A DNA stretch of 15,475 nucleotides from Thermoanaerobacterium sp. (GCA_029960905.1 JASBVU010000008.1:1-15475), one strand, 5' to 3'; shown: positions 1-7,516, counted from the stretch's first letter. A program made the numbers and translations. The notes: generated by a model from the letters alone, not told the origin.

Positions 1-1454
1 TATGCCAGTCTGTCGTACTCTTTTTCTTTAAATTCCCTGTAATGTTCAATGTAATCTATCTCCTTGAAGCCTTTTGATTTTCTGACGATATTTATAAGCC
101 TCTTTGTAAAGTCCGTGTTTTCAAATATACCATGCATATACGTGCCAAACACCTTTCCATCACTGCTTACACATCCATCACTGACAAATATCCTTTCATC
201 ATTTCTCGATAAAATATTGGAAAAATTTTTCTCTTTTGTAGAGCTTATGCCCATGTGTATTTCGTATCCATCTACAAATAGTCCTCTAAGCGGCGATAAA
301 AAATCAGGCAAATCATCAGAAATTTGAGCTTTCACCTGTGTTGTGATCTTTTCATTTGAAATAACCGTCTCTATGTCTAATAATCCTAAACCTTCTATCT
401 CACTAATAGGCCCTTCTATGTGATGCGGATCCCATATACTTTTTCCCAGCATCTGATATCCGCCACATATACCGATTATAAGCTTTCCCATCTTTCTTAA
501 ATTCAAAATCTCATCGTATAATCCAGCATTTTTAAGTACTTTAAGATCACCTATCGTATTTTTCGTGCCTGGTATTATCAAGATGTCGCAGTCACCGATT
601 TTCTCTCCTTTATTTATGTATCTTACATTTACATCTTGAATCTTCTTTAATGGCTCAAAATCAGTAAAATTGGATATATGCGGAAGATTTAAAATCGCAA
701 TGTCGATAGCTCCACCGCTTTTTCTCCTGTAATAAGCATCTGTTGCACTGTCCTCTTCATCAACATATACGTCCATGTACGGAACAACTCCAATGACGTC
801 TTTATTAATTATATCCTCTAGCATCTTTAAGCCCGGCTTTAATATTTCCATGTCGCCTCTAAATTTATTTATTATGACACCTTTTACCCTTTCTCTTTCA
901 TCATCATTTAAAAGCAATAATGTACCTGCAATAGATGCAAAAACACCACCTTTATCTATGTCACCCACTATCAATACTGGTGAATCCACCAACTTCGCCA
1001 ATCCCATATTTACTACATCCTTTTCTCTGAGATTGATCTCAGCAGGACTTCCAGCACCCTCTATCACGACGATATCGTATGACTGGCTAAGCTTATCAAA
1101 ATCCTCTTTTATCATATTTAAAAGTTTGGGCTTAAAATTCTGGTAACAAGATGCATCCATGCTGTCATAAACTCTGCCTCTTAATATAACCTGACAATTT
1201 TTGTCTGAGCTTGGCTTTAAAAGTATCGGATTCATAAGTACCGACGGTTTTATGCCTGCAGCTTCAGCTTGTACAGCTTGTGCTCTACCCATCTCAAGAC
1301 CTTCATCTGTGATAAAGGAATTAAGCGCCATATTTTGTGACTTAAATGGTGCAACCGAATATCCATCCTGCTTGAATATCCTGCAGAGAGCAGCTACCAA
1401 CAAGCTTTTCCCGACAGATGAGGCCGTACCTTGAAGCATTATCTTAAGCGCCAT
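1..1454 (-). CDS. cobQ/cbiP: Cobyric acid synthase, 3' end cut by window
   Basis: This enzyme makes cobyric acid by glutamine-dependent amidation of the b, d, e and g side chains of adenosylcobyrinic acid a,c-diamide, in the cytosol. About 484 codons are visible and the family is about 490-510 residues, so only the extreme C-terminus is missing. I translated it directly from the minus strand. The N-terminal ATP-binding domain opens with GTASSVGKS at residues 9-17, followed by [11 protein letters not shown]. The C-terminal class I glutamine amidotransferase domain has its nucleophile in [10 protein letters not shown] (Cys330) and a conserved YEIHMG (His400). The ATG at 1454 has GGGAG about 10 bases upstream and lies inside the end of cbiA, overlapping it by 11 bases, which suggests translational coupling. 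It is the last visible gene of the riboswitch-controlled operon, and further cobalamin genes may follow beyond the edge. Family call is confident. Confidence 0.93.
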   Translation of the reverse strand, partial: MALKIMLQGTASSVGKSLLVAALCRIFKQDGYSVAPFKSQNMALNSFITDEGLEMGRAQAVQAEAAGIKPSVLMNPILLKPSSDKNCQVILRGRVYDSMDASCYQNFKPKLLNMIKEDFDKLSQSYDIVVIEGAGSPAEINLREKDVVNMGLAKLVDSPVLIVGDIDKGGVFASIAGTLLLLNDDERERVKGVIINKFRGDMEILKPGLKMLEDIINKDVIGVVPYMDVYVDEEDSATDAYYRRKSGGAIDIAILNLPHISNFTDFEPLKKIQDVNVRYINKGEKIGDCDILIIPGTKNTIGDLKVLKNAGLYDEILNLRKMGKLIIGICGGYQMLGKSIWDPHHIEGPISEIEGLGLLDIETVISNEKITTQVKAQISDDLPDFLSPLRGLFVDGYEIHMGISSTKEKNFSNILSRNDERIFVSDGCVSSDGKVFGTYMHGIFENTDFTKRLINIVRKSKGFKEIDYIEHYREFKEKEYDRLA

Positions 1455-2827
1455 ACTTACTCATCTCCCGTGCGTAATCTCTGCAATGGCCTATAAACCT
1501 GTCTACAGCATTTGGATATTTCAATAAATTGATGTGAAAATAGGTACCTAAACAATTTTTGTACACATATCCGCATGACCACTTTTCTTCAGAATGTGGT
1601 TTATGCACTTCATACGCAAAATCATCGTGTAGCCCTGACATCTTCGAGTTGTGAAAAACATGCCCAGAAACAGTATCTCCTTTTTTAAACAGCACATTGT
1701 CTTTAACGACATTTGCCTTGGCGTAGCCAAAATTGACTAATCTTTTCGTCATAATGGCATCTAAATCGAATATTCCTACCATATCGTATTCAGCTCCATT
1801 TAAATCCACGATTTTTTTTCGCAAGGTACATAAGACCACCACATTCTGCATAGACTGGCATTCCTTTTTCAATACTTTCTTTAATTGAAGATAACATCGA
1901 ATGATTTTTGCTTAATCTTTCAGCAAAAACCTCAGGAAATCCTCCACCTAAGTAAATTCCCGACACACCTTTTGGAATAGCATCATCACGTAGAGGACTA
2001 AATGGGATTAGCTTCCCTCCTGACTCAATCAATGAATCTAAGCTATCTTGGTAGTAAAAGTTAAAAGCTTCATCGTATGCAAGTGCAATCTTGACAGTTT
2101 CTCTTATTCTTACTGTCACTTTTCCTTCGTCTGAATCATCTTTTTTCAAATCCACATCACATGCATCGAGAATGCCATCTACGTCTATGAATTTCCCTAT
2201 GCTGTCGTACAAAATGCTGAAATTGTGATCTCCCTTTGTCTCAAATATGGGTGTAAGTCCTAAATGCCTTTCAGGTAAACTGACCCTATCATCGTGTGGA
2301 AGATATCCAAATGCCCTTATGCCTAAATCTCTTTCTATGCATTCTTTTAAAAGATTGTAGTATTTTTCACTGCCAACTCTGTTGAAAATTACTCCTACAA
2401 CACTTACATCTTTATCATATTCTATATAGCCTTTAACTAATGCAGATACACTTGCAGCCATACCAGATGCATCAACGACAAGTATGACAGGTAAGTTTAA
2501 AAGTTTTGCCACATGTGCACTGCTGCCATAGCTTGTATTATTCGTTCCATCGTACATCCCCATGACACCTTCTACAACTGCTACATCTCCAGATAAAGCG
2601 TGCTTTAAAAACGACTTTTTCACGTAGTCTTCTCCAAGCATGTAAACATCCAAATTATACGAGAAATTTCCAGATGCAAACCTGTGATACGCTGTGTCAA
2701 TGTAATCAGGCCCAACTTTAAACGGTACGACGTTGTACTTTTTAGAAAGATATCCTATTATGCCAATAGTAATGGTAGTCTTCCCTGCGCCAGAATGAGT
2801 TCCGGCTATCATAAATGCTTTAAACAA
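1444..2827 (-). pseudogene. cbiA: Cobyrinate a,c-diamide synthase, split by a one-base frameshift
   Basis: CbiA amidates the a and c side chains of cobyrinic acid using ATP and glutamine, the step before cobyric acid synthase. The first ORF (2827-1790) starts at a TTG three bases after the ABC ATPase stop and has the P-loop AGTHSGAGKTT at residues 8-18 and the amidotransferase nucleophile in YAECGGLMYL (Cys329). It then runs out of frame at residue 338 and stops. The remainder (IVDLNGAEYDMVG through GHVFHNSKM to the stop at 1444) continues in another frame. The switch lies in eight A residues at 1819-1812. Removing one A restores CLAKKIVDLNG-like continuity and gives 460 residues, the normal family length. 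I therefore read it as one gene with a single-base insertion. Sequencing error, true mutation and transcript slippage on the A run are all possible. A start at the ATG six codons later is an alternative. Confidence 0.88.
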
Positions 2828-2830
2828 TTT

Positions 2831-3619
2831 TTAAATCATCCCCTTATTTTTTGAAAGAACAATGAGCGGTGTATCTGTAATAGGATTTCTAATTACATCT
2901 GCGTCGACAGAAAAAGCCATCTTCATATTTTCTGCAGTTATAACTTCATTCGGTGTCCCCATTGATATAATCTCTCCATCTTTCATAAGCAGAATAAAAT
3001 CGCAAAATTGAGACGATAAGTTAATGTCATGTAGAACAGCAAATACAAGTATTTTCTTGGCGGTCAACTGTTTAAGTATTGAAAGCACTTCTATTTGATA
3101 TTTTACATCTAAATGTGAAATCGGCTCATCCAATAGCAATATCTTAGGCTCTTGAGCCAATGCCCTTGCAATGTAAACCCTTTGTCTTTGACCACCGCTT
3201 AATTCATTTACATATCTATCCTTAAGATCCCATGTGTTTGTAAGAATCATCGCTTCTTTTACGCTGCTTGCGTCTTTTTCGGTCTCTCGTTGAAACCTTC
3301 TTAAATATGGTGTCCTCCCCATCATCACAACATCGTAAGATGTAAATTCAAAGTCAAAATACATATCCTGCGGAACATAACCAATAAGCATTGCTCTGTC
3401 TTTTGCTCTCATTTTGTATACGCTTTTGCCCATTATAAATACATTGCCTTTGCTTGGCTTCAAATAACCTGATATGTTTTTCAAAAGTGTAGTCTTTCCA
3501 GACCCATTGCTGCCTAGTATCCCCACCATTTTATAGTCATCTATCTTAAAATTTACACCTTTTAAAGCTTGAATCATGCCATAACTAAAATGAAGATCTT
3601 TCACATTTACGATTGACAT
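2831..3619 (-). CDS. btuD: Cobalamin-type ABC transporter ATP-binding protein
   Basis: This is the ATPase subunit of a FecE/BtuD-type importer, powering uptake through the permease encoded just upstream. It has 262 residues from the chosen ATG. Visible motifs are Walker A GSNGSGKTT (36-44), Q-loop YVPQD (Gln84), signature LSGGQ (140-144), Walker B ILLLDEP (160-166), a D-loop SHLD and the H-loop His197 in VLHDIN. A longer reading from 3679 is possible, but the ATG at 3619 is preferred: GAGGT lies about 9 bases before it, it sits one base after the permease stop, and the protein then begins at the usual MSIVNVKDLHFSYG. The riboswitch and the following corrin amidase genes point to a cobalamin or corrinoid substrate rather than an iron siderophore. 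The substrate is inferred from context. Confidence 0.93.
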   Translation of the reverse strand: MSIVNVKDLHFSYGMIQALKGVNFKIDDYKMVGILGSNGSGKTTLLKNISGYLKPSKGNVFIMGKSVYKMRAKDRAMLIGYVPQDMYFDFEFTSYDVVMMGRTPYLRRFQRETEKDASSVKEAMILTNTWDLKDRYVNELSGGQRQRVYIARALAQEPKILLLDEPISHLDVKYQIEVLSILKQLTAKKILVFAVLHDINLSSQFCDFILLMKDGEIISMGTPNEVITAENMKMAFSVDADVIRNPITDTPLIVLSKNKGMI

Positions 3620-3620
3620 A

Positions 3621-4610
3621 TCACTTGACCTCTTTATTTTTATTTTTAACAAGAAGGTATATGAAAAATGGTCCACCACATGCGGCAGTTATTATGCCAA
3701 CTGGTATTTCTACAGGAGCCATCACAGTCCTTGCCAGCGTATCAGCAAACACCAAAAACGCTGCACCTACAATACCGCTAAAAGGGACTAAAAATCTGTT
3801 GTCAGAGCCTACTATTAGCCTTGATATGTGTGGCACTATAAGCCCTACAAAACCAATTATACCACCTGCTGAAACAGAGGAAGCCGTTATTAAAGAACCA
3901 ACAATCAAAATGATTTTTTTTACTCTTTCAGTGTCTATACCTAAATGCTCAGCTATCTCTTCACCTGTCATAATAACATTGAGATCTCTAGAAAACACAT
4001 ATAGCGTAATACATCCAATCAATATTATTGGAACTGTGTAAAAAATCTGGCTCCAGCTAATAAGACTAAATCCACCCATCGTCCAAAAGACTATCTGCGA
4101 CATTTCATCATGATTTAAAAGCATCATAAGAGAAATAATGGATGACATAAAAGCACTGATGGCAATGCCTGCAAGAAGCATCGTCTGCATTTTAATATAC
4201 GGTCCTTTTTTAGCCAAAATATACACTACGTAAATAGTCATAAGAGCAAATGCAAATGCAAAAAATTGAAGACCAAAAATGCCTAATCCTAAGACAATTG
4301 CGATGGACGCTCCGAAAGCAGCTCCTGATGATATGCCTAAAACATAAGGATCTGCCATAGGATTCTTCAAAAGTCCTTGAAAGAATGTACCTGCCACAGA
4401 AAGTCCCATCCCAGTGAAAGCAGCTTCAATAATCCTTGGAAACCTAAGATTTAACAATATCATCTTGTCTGTGCTGTTGCCATCACCAAATATGACATCA
4501 ACAATACTTTTCAATGGCATTTTGACTGCACCAACTGATGCAGAAAACATCAGCGATGCAATCAAAATCACAATAGAAATTAGCAAATAAAAACCTTTTT
4601 TTACTTTCAA
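3621..4610 (-). CDS. btuC: Cobalamin-type ABC transporter permease (FecCD/BtuC family)
   Basis: This is the membrane subunit of the importer. It is a hydrophobic protein with many membrane spans and FecCD landmarks such as FPRIIEAAFTGMGLSVAGTFFQGLLKNPMADP split across the first third (written here only as FPRIIEA, then GLLKNPMADP), GISSGAAFGA, and GFVGLIVPHISR near the C-terminus. The open frame extends back to a TTG at 4646, which would overlap the binding-protein gene by 35 bases. I prefer the TTG at 4610, giving 329 residues in the normal family range. It follows the upstream stop by one base, and GGAGG lies about 12 bases ahead of it inside the end of btuF. That spacing is long, so the exact start is uncertain. 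The gene sits between the binding lipoprotein and ATPase genes with no room for promoters, so the three are co-transcribed and probably co-translated. Confidence 0.93.
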   Translation of the reverse strand: MKVKKGFYLLISIVILIASLMFSASVGAVKMPLKSIVDVIFGDGNSTDKMILLNLRFPRIIEAAFTGMGLSVAGTFFQGLLKNPMADPYVLGISSGAAFGASIAIVLGLGIFGLQFFAFAFALMTIYVVYILAKKGPYIKMQTMLLAGIAISAFMSSIISLMMLLNHDEMSQIVFWTMGGFSLISWSQIFYTVPIILIGCITLYVFSRDLNVIMTGEEIAEHLGIDTERVKKIILIVGSLITASSVSAGGIIGFVGLIVPHISRLIVGSDNRFLVPFSGIVGAAFLVFADTLARTVMAPVEIPVGIITAACGGPFFIYLLVKNKNKEVK

Positions 4611-4611
4611 T

Positions 4612-5562
4612 TTATTTGAATGCCTCCGGGTGCAAATCTTTTGCAATTTCTTCCAATCCTAAGACGATTCTGTTAGATGGCTTAGTGACAATGTCATCGT
4701 TGGAGATTACAAATATTTTCCCATCCTTTGCCGCTTTTGTATCCTTATAACCCGCCATATTTTTTATTTCATTGGCGTTTGCAGCATGTGGCGATGTAAT
4801 TATAACATCAGGGTTCTTCTGTATCAGTTTTTCCATGCTGTACTGCGCCCATCCGTTTGCATCACTGGCTACATTATTTCCACCAGCCAATGTAATAAGC
4901 TCATCGATGAATGTACCCTTTCCAGCCGTCCAGTTTCCATTTGTATCAACTACGCAAAACACATTTACTTTTGGTAAATTTTTTACTTTATCATTGATCT
5001 CTTTGATCTTATCCTTCATATTGCTTATTATTTCATTGCCCTTTTCTACATTACCTGTGATCTCGCCTAATATCTTTATTGAATCATATATCTGGTTTAT
5101 GCTCTGAGCTTCAAGTACCACCACTGGTATACCTGATTTCTCAATAGTCTCCATCTGGTCCTTCCCAGAAAGATTTGACGCAAAAACTATATCTGGCTTC
5201 TGAGCCAATATAGCTTCAATATTAGGTCCTTCGTATCCTCCAACCTTTGCAACGCTTTTTACTTCAGGCGGATAATCGTCGTAATTGGTAACACCAACCA
5301 CATCTTTGCCAGCACCAATTGCGTATATCAACTCTGTCGTTGATGGAGATAAGGAAACGATTCTCTTAGGTTGGTTTTTTATCGTCACTTGCCTATCCAT
5401 AAAATCAGTAATCTTCAATGGGAATGTGGCCTTAACTTCCGTCTTTGCAGAATTAGCATTAGTCGATGCTTTTTCCTTTGTAGTTTGAGAACATGAAACA
5501 AGGCTTAATGAAAGAACTGCTACTATGATGAAAACTACAATATTTTTAATCAATTTTTTCAC
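4612..5562 (-). CDS. btuF: Cobalamin-type ABC transporter substrate-binding lipoprotein
   Basis: This is the extracellular solute-binding component of the importer, anchored to the membrane by lipid. It has 316 residues. The N-terminus has positive residues, a hydrophobic stretch and a lipobox LVSC with acceptor Cys24, followed by a Ser/Thr/Lys/Ala-rich linker. The mature part matches the periplasmic-binding-protein 2 (BtuF/FecB) fold: KRIVSLSPSTTELIYAIGAG near residue 68, then GGYEGPNIEAILAQKPDIVF. The start is GTG at 5562, with GGGAGG at 5578-5573 about 10 bases upstream. An in-frame stop directly before the GTG excludes a longer protein. It is the first gene behind the cobalamin riboswitch and terminator, so corrinoid is the likely ligand and B12 excess should repress it. 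Ligand identity is inferred from context. Confidence 0.93.
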   Translation of the reverse strand: MKKLIKNIVVFIIVAVLSLSLVSCSQTTKEKASTNANSAKTEVKATFPLKITDFMDRQVTIKNQPKRIVSLSPSTTELIYAIGAGKDVVGVTNYDDYPPEVKSVAKVGGYEGPNIEAILAQKPDIVFASNLSGKDQMETIEKSGIPVVVLEAQSINQIYDSIKILGEITGNVEKGNEIISNMKDKIKEINDKVKNLPKVNVFCVVDTNGNWTAGKGTFIDELITLAGGNNVASDANGWAQYSMEKLIQKNPDVIITSPHAANANEIKNMAGYKDTKAAKDGKIFVISNDDIVTKPSNRIVLGLEEIAKDLHPEAFK

Positions 5563-5630
5563 TTAGATCTCTCCTCCCAATTTCTTCATAAAAATTTGAA
5601 ACATAGCCAAAGCGCTTAAGCAGTAAACCT

Positions 5631-5662
5631 AAAAAAACTAAGGCATACCGAGAAGGTATGCC
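5631..5662 (-). terminator. Intrinsic terminator of the cobalamin riboswitch
   Basis: On the minus strand an 8-bp perfect stem (GGCATACC / GGTATGCC, 5662-5642) with a 5-base loop is followed within four bases by seven T residues (5637-5631). It lies between the riboswitch aptamer and btuF, where a transcription-attenuation platform is expected. Inference: B12 binding favours this hairpin and stops transcription before btuF. Confidence 0.88.
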
Positions 5663-5705
5663 CCATATTTTTCAAAACAAATATGTATCACATTACCAAC
5701 CTCCC

Positions 5706-5880
5706 CTCCGAAGGTGTTTTTCACATCTTAAGGCAGGTCTCCTGGCTTGCGATTCATCTTTAGCTCAACCTTCCCGGTTTCCCCAGTGGCATTTTGAGCC
5801 TCATCATCGCTTACAGTAGCGGGGGCTGCAGCGGCTTCTCACCGCTTTCCCTATTAACCTTTCGGACCTTAAGACTATAT
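5706..5880 (-). promoter_or_regulatory. Cobalamin (B12) riboswitch aptamer
   Basis: The minus strand carries the conserved cobalamin-riboswitch elements in order: AAGGTCC near 5870, GGGAA and GGTGAGAAGCCGCTGCAGC, CCCGCTACTGTAA, GCCACTGGGGAAACCGGGAAGG, and the B12 box AGCCAGGAGACCTGCC at 5747-5732. It begins a few bases after the predicted transcription start and is followed by a terminator hairpin. The downstream genes are a B12-type importer and corrin amidases, matching the known B12 regulon. Outer limits are approximate. The alternative antiterminator pairing was not resolved. Confidence 0.95.
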
Positions 5881-5893
5881 TCAGTTTAACTAT

Positions 5894-5922
5894 ATTATAT
5901 CTTTAATGCAAATTTGCGTCAA
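5894..5922 (-). promoter_or_regulatory. SigA-type promoter of the cobalamin operon
   Basis: TTGACG (5922-5917) and TATAAT (5899-5894) are separated by exactly 17 bases on the minus strand. The predicted start near 5887 places the riboswitch at the very 5' end of the transcript. A short palindrome, GCAAATTTGC, lies in the spacer; its role is unknown. Confidence 0.85.
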
Positions 5923-5971
5923 TAAAAATAAATGACCTTTATTTGTAATAACTTGTCATGAATTTGGTTTT

Positions 5972-6088
5972 TCATCTCGTATAAATTTCTACAACTGTAA
6001 TATCCAAAATCACAAACATGATAAATATGGCTAAAATAATTGAAATCAAAATAAACGCATGCAAAATAAACTCCCTATATCTTTTCAT
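5972..6088 (-). CDS. Putative 38-residue single-pass membrane peptide
   Basis: This small gene was translated directly. It begins MKRYREFILHAF, continues with about 22 hydrophobic residues (Ile, Leu, Phe, Ala, Met), and ends DITVVEIYTR. A positive N-terminus and one membrane span suggest an inner-membrane peptide with N-in topology. GGAGG lies about 11 bases before the ATG, slightly far, and another ATG between them is followed at once by a stop. About 80 bases upstream is an ECF-type promoter (6174-6200) matching those of a sigma gene and another small membrane ORF in this window. That shared promoter is the best argument that it is real. No family recognised and no function assigned. It ends about 50 bases before the cobalamin promoter with no clear terminator between. 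Confidence 0.55.
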   Translation of the reverse strand: MKRYREFILHAFILISIILAIFIMFVILDITVVEIYTR

Positions 6089-6173
6089 ACCATACTCTGC
6101 CTCCAATTTCAACAGACTAAATTATCCTATAATTATAAATATGCACTAGATTAATTTCCTCTCCACATATATA

Positions 6174-6200
6174 AGACAAATTTTTTCTCGTTTTGTTACA
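6174..6200 (-). promoter_or_regulatory. ECF-sigma-type promoter P2
   Basis: TGTAAC (6200-6195) and GTCT (6177-6174) are separated by 17 bases on the minus strand, followed by TATATATGTGGAGA. The same pattern and spacing occur before the leftward ECF sigma gene (11069-11095) and before the 36-residue ORF (12587-12613). With the latter it also shares the flanking bases AAAA after TGTAAC and AAATTAAT downstream. Expected start of transcription is near 6167. Confidence 0.65.
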
Positions 6201-6227
6201 GTTTTTTTTAAAAAATTTTTTATGTAT

Positions 6228-6247
6228 AAAAAATAGCCCTAAGGCCA
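6228..6247 (-). terminator. Possible weak intrinsic terminator
   Basis: On the minus strand, TGGCC-TTAG-GGCTA can form a 5-bp stem with one G-U pair, followed directly by six T residues. It lies downstream of the ORF ending at 6355 and upstream of ECF-type promoter P2, where a transcription boundary would be expected. The stem is short, so confidence is low. Confidence 0.35.
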
Positions 6248-6354
6248 ATTATCAAATGAAATGTGTAGTATTAAGCATAATGTGTTAATGAGGTTCAAAG
6301 CGCAAGTCCGACGCAAGTTCAAAATTATCATAATAAAAGTACAATATTCCTGAT

Positions 6355-6537
6355 TTAATATCTAAAAAGAATAGCAGCTCCAAACTTCCATCTTTTTTCT
6401 TCTGCAGATTTTATGAAAGCATCCATTTGGGACTTATTGAACTTCATAACGATATAATGTAGCTCTTGATCTCTGCCAACTGTATAGTTATTTTCCAGCT
6501 CGTCTCCATTTATAAAGCGAAAAGCCAAGCCAAACAA
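6355..6537 (-). CDS. Small ORF fragment, probably the C-terminal half of a frameshifted gene
   Basis: This is a 60-codon frame opening at a TTG without a ribosome binding site. The convincing part is its C-terminal 45 residues, soluble and mixed alpha/beta in character: ELHYIVMKFNKSQ, then MDAFIKSAEEKRWKFGAAIL and FRY at the end. It overlaps the end of the 47-residue membrane ORF in another frame. Dropping one A from the AAA near 6507 would join the two into one protein of about 91 residues (membrane segment, then ...LYNGDELENN and this domain). The lack of its own start signal favours that reading, but no homologue was recognised. Not otherwise identifiable. Confidence 0.45.
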   Translation of the reverse strand: MFGLAFRFINGDELENNYTVGRDQELHYIVMKFNKSQMDAFIKSAEEKRWKFGAAILFRY

Positions 6538-6631
6538 TCATTAGTACAGCTATATTAATAAGAAATATTTCATATATGTAAATCATGCGATTACCTAAAT
6601 CCCCTAAGTACAATTGCGTATGTAAATCCAT
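6488..6631 (-). CDS. Putative 47-residue single-pass membrane protein
   Basis: This short frame begins MDLHTQLYLGDLGNRMIYIY, then has one membrane segment (roughly residues 19-41, EIFLINIAVLMIVWLGFSLY) and a basic end, KWRRAGK. Its ribosome binding site is strong: GAGGTGA at 6643-6637, five bases before the ATG. The basic tail would be a natural end for a one-span protein. The overlapping downstream frame (6355-6537) nevertheless suggests it may be the front of a longer, frameshifted gene. It follows the 211-codon gene and a weak hairpin terminator by about 45 bases. No family recognised. Confidence 0.5.
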   Translation of the reverse strand: MDLHTQLYLGDLGNRMIYIYEIFLINIAVLMIVWLGFSLYKWRRAGK

Positions 6632-6675
6632 TACTATCACCTCATATCATATAGCTAATGTAGTAGCTATTTAAG

Positions 6676-6697
6676 AAAAAAAGCTCCACTATGAAGC
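6676..6697 (-). terminator. Weak intrinsic terminator after the 211-codon gene
   Basis: GCTTC-ATAGT-GGAGC on the minus strand forms a 5-bp stem with one G-U pair, followed immediately by seven T residues (6682-6676). It begins two bases after the stop codon of the upstream gene. Confidence 0.55.
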
Positions 6698-6698
6698 A

Positions 6699-7334
6699 TC
6701 AATACATTTTTATATCAAAATTTTGTAGCAATAAATCTTCTTCCCCATCGTCCCATTTTATTATCAGTTTGATTGGCTTTTTGATTGAATCTAATATTTT
6801 CTGCCTTTCATCTGCATCTATTTGAGAGATATTAGGTAGCCATGCAGATCTGCTAACATCAATACAATTATCTTTTTTCTTTGTATTTGGTACATTCAAA
6901 TCTATTTTCTGTTGAATTGGTGTTCCAAAATACAAAAGTCCAGATACTATATAAGGCTCAAGCCCTTTATCAAGGAATGCAACAATTTTAATGTTATTTA
7001 ATTTTTTCTTACTGATGTTCTCAACTCTTACCGTATAATTTAGTGAAGTAAATTCATTTGAATCTTGCATATCTTTTAAATTTCTTGTGATCGTAGAATT
7101 ATTATTTGATATTTGTAGCTTTTTCCCAATCTCAATCGTTGTATTGATTTTAAAATGCTTGCTTTTAGTTGTATAATTTAAATCAGGTGCATCATTTGTT
7201 TGATATAGATAAATCTGAAAATGACTTTTCTTATAGCCGTAGTAATCATAATATATAAAAAGGCTCAAGACAACTGCTGTTATAAAGCCAAATATTATTA
7301 TACGCTTAATTTTTATAAAATCACCTCCAACCAT
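6699..7334 (-). CDS. Hypothetical single-pass membrane protein with an extracytoplasmic domain
   Basis: The open frame is 211 codons. A membrane segment near residues 12-32 (IIIFGFITAVVLSLFIYYD) follows a basic start and is followed by about 175 residues, mostly beta-like and polar, presumably outside the cell. The stretch YTVRVENISKKKLNNIKIV recalls an Ig-like or DUF11-like strand pattern, but I cannot assign a family. The start is odd. The first ATG (7334) has no ribosome binding site, whereas a near-perfect GGAGGTGA (about 7326-7319) lies inside the frame and points at ATA (7316) or ATT, which would give xKIKRIIIFG. The stop of a short upstream ORF overlaps this Shine-Dalgarno sequence, as in operons. 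The last ten codons contain one copy of the 30-bp direct repeat found also at 8555-8584. Confidence 0.7.
   Translation of the reverse strand: MVGGDFIKIKRIIIFGFITAVVLSLFIYYDYYGYKKSHFQIYLYQTNDAPDLNYTTKSKHFKINTTIEIGKKLQISNNNSTITRNLKDMQDSNEFTSLNYTVRVENISKKKLNNIKIVAFLDKGLEPYIVSGLLYFGTPIQQKIDLNVPNTKKKDNCIDVSRSAWLPNISQIDADERQKILDSIKKPIKLIIKWDDGEEDLLLQNFDIKMY
6704..6733. repeat. 30-bp perfect direct repeat, copy A
   Basis: All 30 bases are identical, in the same orientation, to 8555-8584. The core includes the palindrome CAAAATTTTG. This copy lies inside the 3' end of the 211-codon gene. The two copies start 1851 bp apart. Confidence 0.9.
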
Positions 7335-7437
7335 CAGTTATTTTGTCACAACAATTAGAAGCAGTAAAACCAGTTTTTTTAACACACCATGCATCTCCTT
7401 TTTTGTAGTCACTACGCTTCTCGGTACCAAAAAGCAT
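7321..7437 (-). CDS. Short Cys-rich ORF, possibly a remnant
   Basis: The minus strand reads 38 codons from an ATG at 7437 (or 49 from a GTG at 7470) to a TGA at 7323-7321. The C-terminal part has the look of protein: DYKKGDAWCVKK, then TGFTASNCCDKITDGWR, with three cysteines and several aromatic residues. Neither start has a clear ribosome binding site. The stop overlaps the Shine-Dalgarno sequence of the 211-codon gene, suggesting translational coupling. A SigA-like promoter lies just upstream (7488-7516). It may be a genuine small gene or the tail of a gene lost by rearrangement. No family recognised. Confidence 0.35.
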   Translation of the reverse strand: MLFGTEKRSDYKKGDAWCVKKTGFTASNCCDKITDGWR

Positions 7438-7487
7438 ATTGACTACGATTTTATCTGCAGGAAATGGCACCAATTTCTGTTAATGTT

Positions 7488-7516
7488 ATTATAATCCAAT
7501 TATCGTCATCTGGGAA
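7488..7516 (-). promoter_or_regulatory. Probable SigA-type promoter
   Basis: TTCCCA (7516-7511, four of six consensus bases) and TATAAT (7493-7488) are separated by 17 bases on the minus strand. It would drive the short Cys-rich ORF and the 211-codon membrane protein gene. Initiation near 7481 leaves only a very short leader before the GTG at 7470. Confidence 0.5.

Noticed and set aside
64..1434. Three plus-strand open frames of 77-123 codons
   Set aside because: They are antisense to the well-supported cobyric acid synthase gene and have low-complexity, family-free translations.
3613..4041. 142-codon plus-strand open frame
   Set aside because: Antisense to the permease gene; composition is a mirror of hydrophobic codons.
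5564..5605. 13-codon frame (MFQIFMKKLGGEI) in the leader of btuF
   Set aside because: No ribosome binding site; the region is explained as the leader carrying the btuF Shine-Dalgarno sequence.
7373..7427. Tiny frame MHGVLKKLVLLLLIVVTK upstream of the 211-codon gene
   Set aside because: It resembles a signal-peptide start but stops after 18 codons, the ribosome binding site touches the ATG, and it overlaps the better-looking Cys-rich frame.
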